Source: Ganoderma boninense
Taxonomy: Eukaryota > Basidiomycota > Agaricomycetes > Polyporales > Polyporaceae
NCBI GenBank assembly: GCA_002900995.3
Contig: CM035304.1
Span: forward strand, 5,844,134-5,908,133
Length of the DNA stretch: 64,000 bases
Direction: 5' to 3'
Made by a program: the position numbers and the translations under genes. Below, piece by piece: positions 34,301 through 44,135 of the stretch. Each line of letters starts with the position of its first letter. Within the stretch, counting starts at the first letter, position 1. Under the pieces are notes generated by a model. The model saw nothing but the letters and a program-made list of their open reading frames with translations, did not search any database and had not been told where the DNA came from.

Positions 34301-36057
34301 CCATGGTTCATCTCGTGCCTACCAAGCAGACCTACGGCGCAGTCGAAATGGCCGAAGTAGTGTTCGAACACGTCTACAAGCTCCACGGGCTACCAGAACG
34401 TATCATTAGTGACAGAGACTCGCTTTTTACAAGCACTTTCTGGAAGGCGCTACACGGTCATCTGGGCACGGAGCTGCGGCTCTCGTCATCCTATCATCCA
34501 CAGACCGATGGCGCGACGGAACGCGCGAACCGCACCATGACCCAAATGCTGCGGCAGTGCGTTTGGCCAGATCAGAAAGACTGGGTACAACGCTTACCAG
34601 CAGTGGAGCTCGCCATGAACATGGCGCGCTCCGAGACCACAGGCTTCTCCCCGTTCTATCTGAACTATGGCCAGATGCCGCGGTCGCTCATCTGGGAGTC
34701 TGATTCTGAGTACCCTGGAGTGCAGGCCTTCGCACAGCGCATGAAGGAGGCGATCATGGCGGCTCATGATGCTATCATCACGGCGCGCACTTCACAGGTT
34801 GTTCAGGCAAATAAAAAGAGGCGTCCGGCGATGTTTAAGGTCGGCGACCTCGTCTATTTGTCGACAAAAAACCTCTCCATTCCAAAAGGACGAGCACGGA
34901 AGCTTGCACCCAAATATCTCGGTCCTTTCCAGATCACAGAAGAGGTGACGGAGGGCGCGACATACCGTGTTGATCTCCCGCACGAAATGCGCGCGAAGGG
35001 GCTCGTGAATGCGTTCCATGCGTCTCTCCTGCGGCCGCACTTCCCCAACGATGACAGGAGGTTCCCGGGTCGCCAGTACCACCAATTGCCTGGCTTCGGG
35101 GATAACCCCCGTGAATGGGCGGTCGATCGCATCCTTTCACATGTTGGGCGTGGTACTGAGGCGGAATTTGAGGTGCAGTGGTCGACCGGCGATGTGACCT
35201 GGGCTCCATACGCCGACATAAAGCACCTTCAGCCATTGGTGCAATATTACGAGGCCCTAGGTATCCCTGGCGTGCGCCAGCTGCGTGATAACCGTCCAGC
35301 CAATAACGACTTGCCTGGCGCGGTCGAGGGCGAACCCACTGTTCAAATTTCCTCGATCAGGGTGGCATCGGTGACGTTCCCGGGTAGTGAGGGTGCATCA
35401 GGTGGATTTCAGGGTGACGAGGACAGGCGGGGCTCGACTGGGCCTGTGGCTCCTGAAAGGTGGGGCGGCAGTCAGTTTGCTGTAAACCACCCTCTCGCTC
35501 CCGCCCCTCTCATCGCAATGGCTCCTCCTCATCCCTGGACTGCCGACGACGCAGTGCGCTGGCCGCGCTACGCTCGCGCGTTACTCGCATGGGCTCGAGG
35601 CTGCGGAAATCACCCCGGCCACACACCACCGGGATACCGCGAACACTACCGGCTGCAGCAGGAATACGCCCCGCTCCCGGAGGACTTCAACAGACCGGGC
35701 CCCGGGGGCGCACCTCAGGCAGTCGCCGACGCTCCCCTCCTCCCTCAGCAGCCCTCAGCTCCAGCGGTCAACATGTCGGACGAGGCGTTCCACATGTGGC
35801 TGTCCCACACCGCTGCGGTGAACGCCAATATCACCCAATTTGCCCGCGAGTCTGCGCAGATGCTCGGTAGAACCACTCACCTTGCTCAGCCTCCTCCCCA
35901 AAACTTCGCGCCGGTCGCACCTCGCGCTATGCGCAACCCGCCGTGGCGTGACGATCGTCCGGGCATGGGCCGTGGGGCCTTCGTCGGCGGTCGAGGCGGC
36001 TTCCGTGGAGGACGTGGCGGTTATACTGGAGGTCGTGGAGGTTGGCCGGGTGGATGA
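31348..36057 (+). CDS. Retrotransposon pol polyprotein: protease, RT, RNase H, integrase, chromodomain, Arg/Gly-rich tail
   Basis: About 1,569 residues in one frame. The protease motif is LLDTGS near residue 94. RT has SIIDGKDAYEQI and VYLDDIVIYS (near 412). RNase H has TDAS, HEQELLAIVESL and TDHRALEHL. Integrase has an H-H-C-C zinc site (about 887-925) followed by GIDFVG, SDRDSLF and DGATERANR, the D-D-E triad. EWAVDRILSHVGRG..FEVQWS.GDVTWAP (about 1,254-1,300) is a chromodomain. The tail has a W/R-rich part and Gly-Arg-Gly repeats. A TGA ends the frame at 36055-36057, but it stays open for another 165 codons to about 36552 (more Arg/Gly repeats, a Lys/Arg-rich stretch, an acidic end). The first codon is not an ATG, so translation by frameshift from gag is likely in the intact ancestor. 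Confidence 0.93.
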   Translation: MALEGTLEGFSGEDLRYRLQAKARRSRRRLALMLCTTRAGKPRSKGVKSADSTRDTIYAVERTAMRTKDFTRSIPKPIVVAVRVAGKPCRALLDTGSMADFMSTTLVDQLGLQKEILAKPLPVQLAVHGSRSKINCSVTAEFEYQGISGKRRFDVANLDSYDLILGTPFLFQHQVAIAWNPTRVSVGSLEPLMVQGEDIAVVSSAAAEIFEDELEKLHEELRGDAADLCQDGARAALPPLRDVNHSIPIIDESKVYSWRPSKCPEALLPQWKEKKAAYLESGRWQLASGVNASPMLMIKKPPRDDGIVRLRTVVDKREQNANTHKLAAPLPDIDGILRNVVKHKYRSIIDGKDAYEQIRVVPEHVSRTLFTTPDGTMVSLVLQQGDINGPATYQAVMNHIFAPYIGVFMDVYLDDIVIYSNTIEDHMRHVRIVFDILRRERLFLGADKMNFFARKLKLLGHILDDKGIAMDPHKVDSVVNWKLPTNKSLLSSFLGAVGFLAPDCEGIRIPMAVLSQLASPSKPWQWTDTHQRAFEQVKDTVHKWRHNRRTALDYTETAPCINLVTDASLTGASGYISQGDDLSTARVVTFWSGKFNSAQQNYPVHEQELLAIVESLKRFRPLLYGAKFRICTDHRALEHLMRQRNLSPRQNRWMDVLNEYNFTVHYIPGETNTLADALSRIYSHEALGIVRASSEFVGDDGSGKRLDREHLPPDVLRPLYTGAAVVIDFAPRRSSRIAQNPKPAGAYRAMHEGQPLQDGLAEAETRSLDDTETEVALGLDIEDEDLQPQYDVPEPVDESPGPAASHPLRGQPSVISTASELGMQLPSGLWGRYAEDTFFHKIVAAPDAFPHFAYTDGLLYKKQGSAYLLCIPDVRIGSRRLREVLIRHAHSILAHLGSRKTLEYLRSEIWWPELVRDTSEYCKTCGVCATTKSVPARPLGLLRPLQVPRRPWQYIGIDFVGPLPGSSNRHGEFDMICVIIDLLTSMVHLVPTKQTYGAVEMAEVVFEHVYKLHGLPERIISDRDSLFTSTFWKALHGHLGTELRLSSSYHPQTDGATERANRTMTQMLRQCVWPDQKDWVQRLPAVELAMNMARSETTGFSPFYLNYGQMPRSLIWESDSEYPGVQAFAQRMKEAIMAAHDAIITARTSQVVQANKKRRPAMFKVGDLVYLSTKNLSIPKGRARKLAPKYLGPFQITEEVTEGATYRVDLPHEMRAKGLVNAFHASLLRPHFPNDDRRFPGRQYHQLPGFGDNPREWAVDRILSHVGRGTEAEFEVQWSTGDVTWAPYADIKHLQPLVQYYEALGIPGVRQLRDNRPANNDLPGAVEGEPTVQISSIRVASVTFPGSEGASGGFQGDEDRRGSTGPVAPERWGGSQFAVNHPLAPAPLIAMAPPHPWTADDAVRWPRYARALLAWARGCGNHPGHTPPGYREHYRLQQEYAPLPEDFNRPGPGGAPQAVADAPLLPQQPSAPAVNMSDEAFHMWLSHTAAVNANITQFARESAQMLGRTTHLAQPPPQNFAPVAPRAMRNPPWRDDRPGMGRGAFVGGRGGFRGGRGGYTGGRGGWPGG

Positions 36058-36610
36058 TTCGGCGGTGGAGGACGTGGTGGATTGCCCCACGGGCGCCCAG
36101 AGGCCCGCAACTCTCATCGTGGCCGCAACGGAGGCCTTCGAGGTGGTCGTGGAGGTGCTGGGATGGCGCCTCAGCAGCCTGCTCCAGTGGCTCTCGTCGA
36201 CCGCATCGATGGTCGTGTCGATGCGCCCGCCCAAGACGGTCAGAAGAAGGACCGTAAGCGCGGACAGAAGGGTGGTCAGAAGCGTAGCCGTGGGCAGCCG
36301 GACAACGGCACCGGCGGGTCCGGTGGTGAGTGGCCATCGGAAGCTGATCCGTTCATGGCTCGCATCGTTGATCGCCTCGTTGACCTCTTCGGCGGCGTAG
36401 CCATAGAGTCGAACGCGGACGCCGACAAGGACGACGACGCTGTGTCGCTCGGCACTAGCGAACAAGATGTCGACATGGAGCAGCCCGAGGCTGGTCCGTC
36501 CACCGGAGGAATCGGGTTTGGTGCCCCGGATGGCATGGGTTTCTGTGGTTGAAAAAGAAGTCAGTGTTCGTTTCGTTTCGTACCTTATGCGATGTGTTGC
36601 TTGTCGTAGT

Positions 36611-36642
36611 AGGACTCGTTGACACGAGTCCTGGAGGGTGGG
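36611..36642 (+). other. Stem-loop and polypurine tract before the 3' LTR
   Basis: AGGACTCGT and ACGAGTCCT (36611-36619, 36624-36632) form a perfect 9 bp stem with a TGAC loop. GGAGGGTGGG follows directly and abuts the LTR TG at 36643. The purine tract should prime plus-strand DNA. The stem-loop is an extra feature of unknown role. Confidence 0.75.
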
Positions 36643-37036
36643 TGTAAGGGAGCCAGCGCTTCCCCATCCGCATAAGGCAGCTTACTTACTTATTTAGTCA
36701 CCTTCCGTATCGGGACGCTCGTCCTCATATTCCGACTGTCCCTTCCCCATGTGTTTTCCCTTTCATCCCCTCATTCTATTCCTTTTCCCCCCCTCGTTCC
36801 TTAGTTACTTGACGAGGCCTCACGACGTCCTCGGTCTTCTCGGACGTCCCTCGTTACTGGCTTAGACTTATATACTCATTGTATCTACTCGGGGCAGGCC
36901 CCAGCTTTCGAGATACGACGATCTTCCCCACTCACTCGTCTCGTCTCGATTCTCTCGTGTTCTCCGACGCCTTCGACACCCTCTCGCTTACGCTCAACGC
37001 ATCAAGCTCCCTAGTCGAAGACGCCGAAGGCTCACA
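36643..37036 (+). repeat. 3' LTR
   Basis: 394 nt, TGTAAGGG...CTCACA. Against the 5' LTR I see three differences near 36725-36740, all transitions giving A or T in this copy. It has no TIR element at the TA where the 5' LTR is interrupted. Confidence 0.93.
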
Positions 37037-37062
37037 CCATTGTAGGTGTTTAGGACGCGCAT
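37037..37062 (-). pseudogene. 5' end of HET gene 2, cut off by the retrotransposon
   Basis: On the minus strand an ATG at 37062 opens MRVLNTYN and runs into the CCATT target duplication. Counting the duplication once, the next codons across the element are GQFVEIHP. The intact paralogue starts MRVLDTVTGRFVEIDP. The match in length, frame and sequence shows that this is the original start of the gene. Confidence 0.9.
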
Positions 37063-37731
37063 GGTGTTCAAGTGTCCCTATTATATGACAAGAATATCTA
37101 TTAGTATAGGTGCTGTTTAAATCTTTATTTGTAATATACCGGTGAATGCCAAGTCCTAAGAGAGGTCTCATCAGTACTGAAATGACAGGGTGTGTGTGTA
37201 TATGCAACATACCACACGTTAGATACTATGAAAGAACCAAGGATGAGGCCGACAGTGAGCACAAACAAGGCAGTGTGTGGTTTCAAGTGATGAGACCCGA
37301 GATCGTGCGTTGAGGATGAGTGGAAGTATGGGAGGTCGTGCAAGGTAGTGTCCACCGGCCTCATGGGTTACCCGCTGTCCCCCCACCCTAACACCGTGTG
37401 CACGGTCCATTCTCTCTATGGGAACACAATATCTAATACGCGTGTACCAGCGCGCGCTATATGTAGTGCCATATGGCACATCGATCAACAGATTCCGAAA
37501 AACAGCCGCGCTCGGACTTTGAGCCCAGATCAGCAAACCAGGACAAAGGCGACAAGTCCACAGTGTAGTCCATGGAGGACGGCAGAGGCCAAGCCACGCG
37601 TCCGGCGTAGTCAAAACTATCATTCCTGATGACCAGAAAACTCGCAAAACGCACGTTGCATTAGTCCGAGCACAGTAAACAAGCAAACAGCCATATATCC
37701 CAACGCAAACGCAAGCCTCCTGAAGTTCACC
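37063..37731. other. Intergenic, no gene recognised
   Basis: This should hold the original promoter of HET gene 2 and the 3' flank of peptidase P2. No coding signal. Confidence 0.5.
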
Positions 37732-39784
37732 CTAGTTCGTCGTAGCGTCAGTGAAGGCGGTGGTCGCGAAGCCGACCCGGCTGTTCGCGATGTCGAAGAC
37801 GTAGTAGAAGCGCTCGAGGAACGTCATACCGTCGATGAAGTCGAGGCCCTCGCCGCTCAGGCTCCCGATGTCGTTCACGATCAGGAACACCGAGTCCGCG
37901 TCGCCCCCGATCGCCGCGTTCAGCTGCAAGCAATAACGGGGGTCGGTCCGATCCAACACGACACACAAACAGCAAAGAATCCATAATGCATGCATCAGTC
38001 GCGGTGAACGGTGAGCGGGGAAGGGACAGGACGGGACTGCGACGCACCGCGCGGGGCCAGATCTGGGCGTTGGGCGTGAACTCGAGGACGTTCTGCAGGC
38101 GCATGCAGCCCGATTGATTAGTCCTGAAGGGTGGTGAAAGGAAAGAGAAAACGAAGAGCCACGCACGTCGCCGATGTGGAAGAAGAGGCTCTGGAGGCTC
38201 CCGACCTGGTCCGGGTCCAGGCGGAGGAGCCCGGTGGTCGCGTCCAGCGTCGCGCCCGTGAGGGTCTGGTACGTGTTGAACGCGTCTATGAGTCCCAGTC
38301 AGAACGGCAACCAATTGCAAGTAACGGTGGAGAGAGCGGGGTGTTCACCGGTGGCGATGAGGAGGAGAGTGGTGCCGGTGTCGGTCACGCCCGAGGTCGA
38401 GGCGAGGACCGTCGGGCCGTCCGCCGAGCCGAACGTGATCGACTGGTCGATGCCCACGAACTCGCTCGCGGGCGCGGTGGACGTGATCGGCCTTCCGAGT
38501 CCGAGCGCATTGAGCGGCGAAGGCGATTAGAAGCTGCACGCAGAGATGATGAGATTGACAAGAAGAAGACGCACACGAAGTTGAGCGGGCCGGTGAACTT
38601 GCTCGTGTCGACGCCGCCGAAGGTGAGCTCGCCGTTCGCGTTGTCGAGCGAGCTTGACGGCTCGAACGAGATGCCGATCTCGTGTGCGCCGATCAGGCCC
38701 TGCGCGAACGCGTTGTCCGTCACCGTCGGGATGCAGTCGGTCACCGCCGGGATGAGGGTGCCTTCCGAGCGGTGGATTTCAGTCCGTCTGCCGACAATGA
38801 CAATGGAACCTCCCCAACCGTCGGGAAGCACGTACCACAAGTGAGAGCGACAGGGCCGATGCTAAACGCTCTCATTCAACGATCGCGCATGACGGCATGA
38901 CAGAAGGTGTAGCTTACCCCAGAATTCCGTCAACGTCGTCGAACCCCTGGGCAAGGAGCGCTCCACCAAAGGATTGATTTTCGATTGCCAAGTCGCCCAA
39001 GTGGATGGTGTCTGTGAATTCCTGGCCTAACCGGTCCGATCCCGTCAGTGAAGCCGAGAGGGCCTTCCCATATAATATATGTGTTTGTGACAGCCATACC
39101 GACGAAGAAGCCAGAGCCGTACATGACCTCCTGCATGCCAACAAATTCATTACACTATGGGCATCCGAAGAACCGGTGTCGGCCTTGAACGTACCACAAG
39201 GTTTCCAGTCGCCGCAGAGCTCGTCGGGACGAAGGGGTTGGTGAGGAGCTGCGCGCCAACCCATGTGTTCGAGCTCCCGGTGTCGATCAGCAGCGTGACT
39301 GCAAACATCGGTCATGAGCATCCCAACACAAGTCAGCCTCGGACCAGGCCCGAAGGTAGGGTCGACATAAATGCAGCACTCACAATTCGTCGGCGGGTTC
39401 CCGACGCCAACCTATCCATGGCTCTGGTCAGCATCGCGGAGGGTAATCTGTATAGGACGCAGCACGTTCGGTCAAGATACACACAGTGGTGGTGTAGTCG
39501 ACGGCCTGGTTCGTCGCGGGCGCGTCGAACACCGCGCCCTGCCTGCCAGTGAGCTTTGCGAACGCCCCCGGGCCGCCGGCGCTGGTGCGCGTCGCGCGCG
39601 TCTTGAACGCCCGAGCGCGCGCCTGGTCGAGCTCGAGCAGCTTCGCCGTGCCCGTCAGGTTCAGCCGCCGCGCGAACGGGAGCGTCACGGGGAGCGCGTC
39701 GCGCCGGACGACGCCCGCGGCTGCGGAGAGCGCGAGCGCGAGGGAGAAGAGGGCGGCGGAGATGAGACGGAGGAGAACGAGCAT
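37732..39784 (-). CDS. Secreted aspartic peptidase P2 (A1 family)
   Basis: About eleven exons. Exon 1 (39485-39784) carries the signal peptide (MLVLLRLISAALFSLALAL) and propeptide. Exon 2 is only 28 nt (39384-39411). Exon 3 has LLIDTGSSNTWVGA; the flap is EVMYGSGFF; the second Asp motif is GVTDTGTTLLLI. A loop between GPVALTC and DCIPTVTD carries two cysteines absent from P1. The last exon encodes GEGLDFIDGMTFLERFYYVFD and ends at the TAG 37732-37734. I followed every splice junction and found them in phase. It is the first of four tandem, same-strand peptidase genes and should be an active secreted acid protease. Confidence 0.9.
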
Positions 39785-39905
39785 CGTCGGGCTCAGGCTG
39801 TGGGCACGGGCGTGGAAAGGGTGAGGGCACAAGACACGGTGGGAGGACGCAGCGGAGATTACGCCGCGAAAGAGTGTAGAGCGGTGGTATCGCCCCACGG
39901 GGCTT

Positions 39906-39911
39906 CATATA
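39906..39911 (-). promoter_or_regulatory. TATA box of P2
   Basis: TATATGAA on the minus strand, about 122 nt before the P2 ATG. The same word precedes P5. Confidence 0.5.
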
Positions 39912-41138
39912 CAGTAGAGGGCGGGGGGCCAGTGTGCGTGGGGGAAGTGGGAAGAGGAAGCGTGGGCCGGCGCCGCAGGTGCATGGCACAGCGGGAACGA
40001 GAAGGGGACGCGAGTGCAGCCGAGAGCCACCGCCGGCACAAGTAACCCTAAATAGACTCTGGACTCTGTGCATTAGAGACAGCGAGCGTGCTTCGAGGGT
40101 GCGTGAAACACATCGTCGCACCTCCACGCGACGGCGGATTGGCGGACGGGTAGATCGGGGGGAACGGCGGCGTGCCGGGGCCCATCTGCGAGGATCCTCT
40201 CCCATGTCCAGCAAGCACCACTGTCTGGCGTCCTCTTGGAGGCCGGCGCAAAAATGGAAGGAAGACATCGCGGGGGGACTTTGGTCCCAGGACTCCACTG
40301 CGAGAATCGAGAAGGGATGCGGGTGCGGACGAGCTGTTTCGGAAGCTTGCCTTCGACGAAAATGACGTCACGAGGGCTTCTTCTCGTGGAAAAGAGAACT
40401 AGAAAAGCTATTCCTAACATTGTTAGCGTCATATCGTACGAGCAGTACGAAGCACATACCTGGACACTCGCAGCCATATGCCGTGGTTGCCGCACCACGC
40501 GCACTGTATCTTTGAGGCGTCGACGAAATACTTAGCTTACAACCATCCCAATCTACAACTACAACTTGACTCCTTCGATAACTGGGGGCAAGTTCGTGTT
40601 CATGGTGCTCACTTTCAAGCACTTGATAAAAAGTGATAACGACTCAGGTGGCGTGCCGCGATTGACGTGGCATTCGCAGGGGTGACCGAAGTCCTCGTCG
40701 GCCCGTCACTCCGATTGTACGCCAAGTCCCCATTTGGCAAGCGAGACGCCCGTGCACAAGTAGGTTACGGCCCGGGCGGGGCCGTCAGTTAGAAGATCGG
40801 ACACCGTGGCGTGGAGCCCCAGGGACCGTTACGAGTCCAACTTGATTATAACTGCATCAATTTCAACGTCTACCAATGGGCGTAACGTCCCACTCAGTGC
40901 GGGAAGTCTGAACACCTGAGGTGGAAGATGATCCTCGGGCCCCGGCTGCAAGTCCGTCTCGGAACAGCTCACTGCAGTGCCAGAGTTCTCAGGATCACTG
41001 CGCCATTGAGTACGCAGGCGACCGGAGGTAGAGAAACAGGGGGTCAAGTTAGAAGTATAGTACTCGAAATAAAATATAGTTATGCAGGGACGTCAGAACG
41101 ACCTATCCCTACACGCGCGCAAGGTCGATAATCCACTC
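39912..41138. other. Intergenic between P2 and P3
   Basis: No gene recognised on either strand. It includes upstream DNA of P2 and the 3' flank of P3. Confidence 0.5.
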
Positions 41139-43099
41139 CTAATTTATCAACGCATAAGTGTAGCTCGTCTGCGCGAACCCGACCTGGTTCCTCCCGCTGT
41201 CGTACACATGGTAGAACCGCTCGAGGAAGGACATCCCGTTGATGAAGTCGAGGCCCTCCCCGCCGAGGCTCCCGAGATCGGCCACGATGAGGTAGACGTC
41301 GTTCGGCGAGCCTCCGATCATCGCGTTCAGCTGTGCGGCAAAGGAAGGCCCCGAGAGCGAGGTGTGAGCGGCAAGCATTCACACTGCTGCGCGGAGAATC
41401 GAGCCCGCGGAGAAAGCGACGGCGTTACTCACCTGGCGGGGCCACGCCTGCGCGTTCGGGATGAGTTCGAATGTGGTCTTCAACGGAGCCGCCAGCCACC
41501 AGTCAGCACCATACACTCGTAGAGCGCGAAAAGGGAGCATGCTGGGTACTTACTGGGCCGATCGTGAAGCGCAAGTTCCGGAGGTTCCCGAATTGCGTGG
41601 GGGTGACCTTCAGCAGGCCGGTCTGCTGGTCCATCACGGCACCGGTGAGAGCCTTGTACTGGTTGAACGCATCTGATCCCACGACGTGGGGACACAATCA
41701 ACGAACCTAAACATGGGGGAACGCTCTGAGAGGGGAAGAGGGAGAGTTCGACGCACCGGAGGCGAGAAGGATCAGCGTGGTGCCGGTGTCCACGATGCCC
41801 GCGGTGTTGGCAAGGAGGACGTTGCTGGAGTCGCCATAGGAGACGGTTTGGTTGATGCCGACGTAATTGCTCGCGGGGCTAGTGTTCGTGATTGGCCTGT
41901 GCGTGATACCGGTCAGCGCCACGCCAGTCAGATGGCGGACTCGGAGCTGAGCAGGAGGACGGACACGAAAGTGAAATCTCCAGTCCTCTTACTCGGATCC
42001 GTGCCGCCGAGTGTGAGCTCGCCGTTCGTGTTCCCAGCGGTCGCCGACGGGGCGAACGAGATGCCAACGACGCGCGCGTCAATCAACTTTTGCGTGAACG
42101 CGTTGTCGGTGATCGTCGGGACGCACTTGGACATGTTGGTCACTAGTGTGCCTGCGGGGGCGAACAAGTACAGTGGGGGCTCGTGATAAGGCTGCTGTAT
42201 GAACAAGAGGATATTACGCTTACCGCAAGTCAGGGCGACTGGTCCGATGCTGTATTAATAGTGACAATTAGCGGCCGCACGGATTGAAGCGGGTACGTGC
42301 ACGTCTCACCCAAGAATACCGTCGATGCCGTCGAATCCGTTCGCAAAAGCGGCGTCTCCAAAGCTCTGCTTCGCAATGGATACGTTGCCCACGTGGACAG
42401 TGCCCGTATACTCGAGGCCTAAGAGAGTCGCACAACTTCAGCGACATCGCGAATGACGAACAATGCAAGGGCAGGGGAGCCATACCAGCAAATTGACCAG
42501 AACCATACATGACCGCCTACGCGCCGTTCCGAAAATGGTTACCGATACGATATTCGGGAAGCTGTGTTCTAAAAAGAATACGTACGACGACGTCTCCGGT
42601 GGGTGTAGCCGAGGTTGGCACCAACGGCTTGCTCATCTGTGCGCCGACCCAAGTGTTCGAGCTCCCGGTATCGATGAGCAGGTCAACTGCATCCCGAACA
42701 TCGGCAGCTTGAATATCAGCATGCTCGCAAGGCCCGCGATGCAGATGTACCCACAGTTCTGCGGCGGATTGCCGATACCGACCTATCGTCCCTAATCAAC
42801 CTCTCTCTCTCTTGCACACATATATAAAAGCGGCATCCACTCACGGTCGTGCTGTAGTACACGGCCTGGTCCACCAACTGGATGTTATAGGGCCCGGCCT
42901 GCTGAGACCGACTCCCCCGTGCCTTCAGTGCCCTCGCGCGCGCCTGGTCGGCTTCGAGGATCTTCGACGCCCGGGTGAGGTTGAACTGCTTCGTGAGGGC
43001 GAGGGTCACAGGGGACGTTCTCTGCGTGATGACCGCCGCGGAAGCCGAGAGCCCGAACGAGAGTAGCACGGCGGAGGCGAGACGGAGACCGGGGACCAT
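41139..43099 (-). CDS. Secreted aspartic peptidase P3 (A1 family)
   Basis: A multi-exon gene with the same layout as P2. MVPGLRLASAVLLSFGLSASA is the signal peptide, followed by propeptide FNLTRASKILEADQARARALKARG. The first catalytic motif DLLIDTGSSNTWVGA lies near 42,665 and the second, GIVDTGTTLILL, near 41,790. The flap is AVMYGSGQF. The cysteine pair GPVALTC..SKCVPTITD is present. The C-terminus LGGEGLDFINGMSFLERFYHVYD ends at 41139. It is closest to P4 in propeptide and upstream sequence. No lesion was found in the exons I joined, but I did not trace every intron. Confidence 0.88.
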
Positions 43100-43149
43100 G
43101 GCTGTAGTATGCGTGTGTGTATGCGTGTGTGTGGTGAGAGGAAGGGGAC

Positions 43150-43182
43150 AGTAACGACGGTGTGGTAACGAGTGACGACGGT
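43150..43182 (-). promoter_or_regulatory. Upstream block shared by P3 and P4
   Basis: A 33 nt block (plus-strand start AGTAACGACGGTGTGGTAA) lies about 50 nt before the P3 ATG. It recurs with two or three changes at 46024-46056 before P4. It may be a shared 5' UTR/promoter element or a trace of recent duplication. Confidence 0.6.
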
Positions 43183-44135
43183 TAGATGTGGGAGAAGCTG
43201 AGAGGGGGGATACGGGGACGGCCGCAGGATGCGCGCAATTTATGGGAGGGAGGGTGAGGTGACGGCGGGTTCGCGTTGGCTGACCGCCGATCGAAGAGTC
43301 TCCATGAGTCTACGTGACACAGATGTGAAGAAAGAGATTGAATGCTCGATGCGGATGGACGGGCTGGCAGAGAAGTTGCTGTGATCGACCAATCCAAAGC
43401 GTATCAAGCGGAGGAATCGATTAGAAGCCATGACAAGCGGACTGGCCACAGGAGAAGGAACTGTTCCGCGTACTGGCCCAAATGCATTGCAATATCTCAA
43501 CAAGGAGAGGAATAAGAAGGATTCGGATGGATTTTGGGTGCACTAGAAGGCGAAATAAGTAACAGCGCCGTTTCGAAACTGCCAGTGGTCTCGACGAAAA
43601 AAATGGTGTCGAAGGGCTTCTTCCCGGATCTAAAGCCATGAATGCGTTAGATTCATGATATATCACAATATACAGGATTATGGGAGGTCAAAATACGTAC
43701 TTAGACCCAACTTCGGTGGTGTATATGCCATTGTGGACCTGGAGAGTCGGTGTCGCGGCGTTCGTTCAAATGATTAGTCACGGCGCCCACTGAAAAAAAC
43801 AATGGCAGTGATTAAGATTAAAAACAGAGAAGGTTTGGACTATGCATCTCGGCATGGCCCAAAAGATTCGGGGGGTAGGAGAAGCAAGACGGTCCAGCCG
43901 CAAGTCTGGCGGTTAGCGATCCTGCGTGTCCACTGTCCACGTAAGAAGGGGTGATCGAGGTCCTTTGCCTGGTCAATGAAGCCCAATTTAGTAAGTAAGA
44001 CGCCCATGATGTCATGTCTGTGACACCGTCCCTCTGATCAAACGACCTGCAGCACGAACAGATCCCAAAGGCGAGAGAGAGGTAACATATTTATATTAAC
44101 AGGGAAATAAACCATACACCCAGAAGAATCCGCTC
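43183..44135. other. Intergenic between P3 and P4
   Basis: No gene recognised. A CATAAATT box on the minus strand near 43,240 may serve P3. Confidence 0.5.

Larger units (their letters stand above)
26533..37036 (+). mobile_element. Full-length Ty3/Gypsy chromovirus LTR retrotransposon
   Basis: The element has TG...CA termini, 5' and 3' LTRs, a gag frame, a pol frame in the order protease, RT, RNase H, integrase, chromodomain, and a purine tract before the 3' LTR. A 5 bp target duplication CCATT flanks it at 26528-26532 and 37037-37041. The LTRs differ at three positions over the aligned 394 nt by my reading, so insertion is recent. It inserted inside the coding region of a HET gene, in the opposite orientation. 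It also carries a nested TIR element in the 5' LTR, an AT-rich block between gag and pol, and two in-frame TGA codons. The copy is therefore probably no longer autonomous. Confidence 0.95.
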
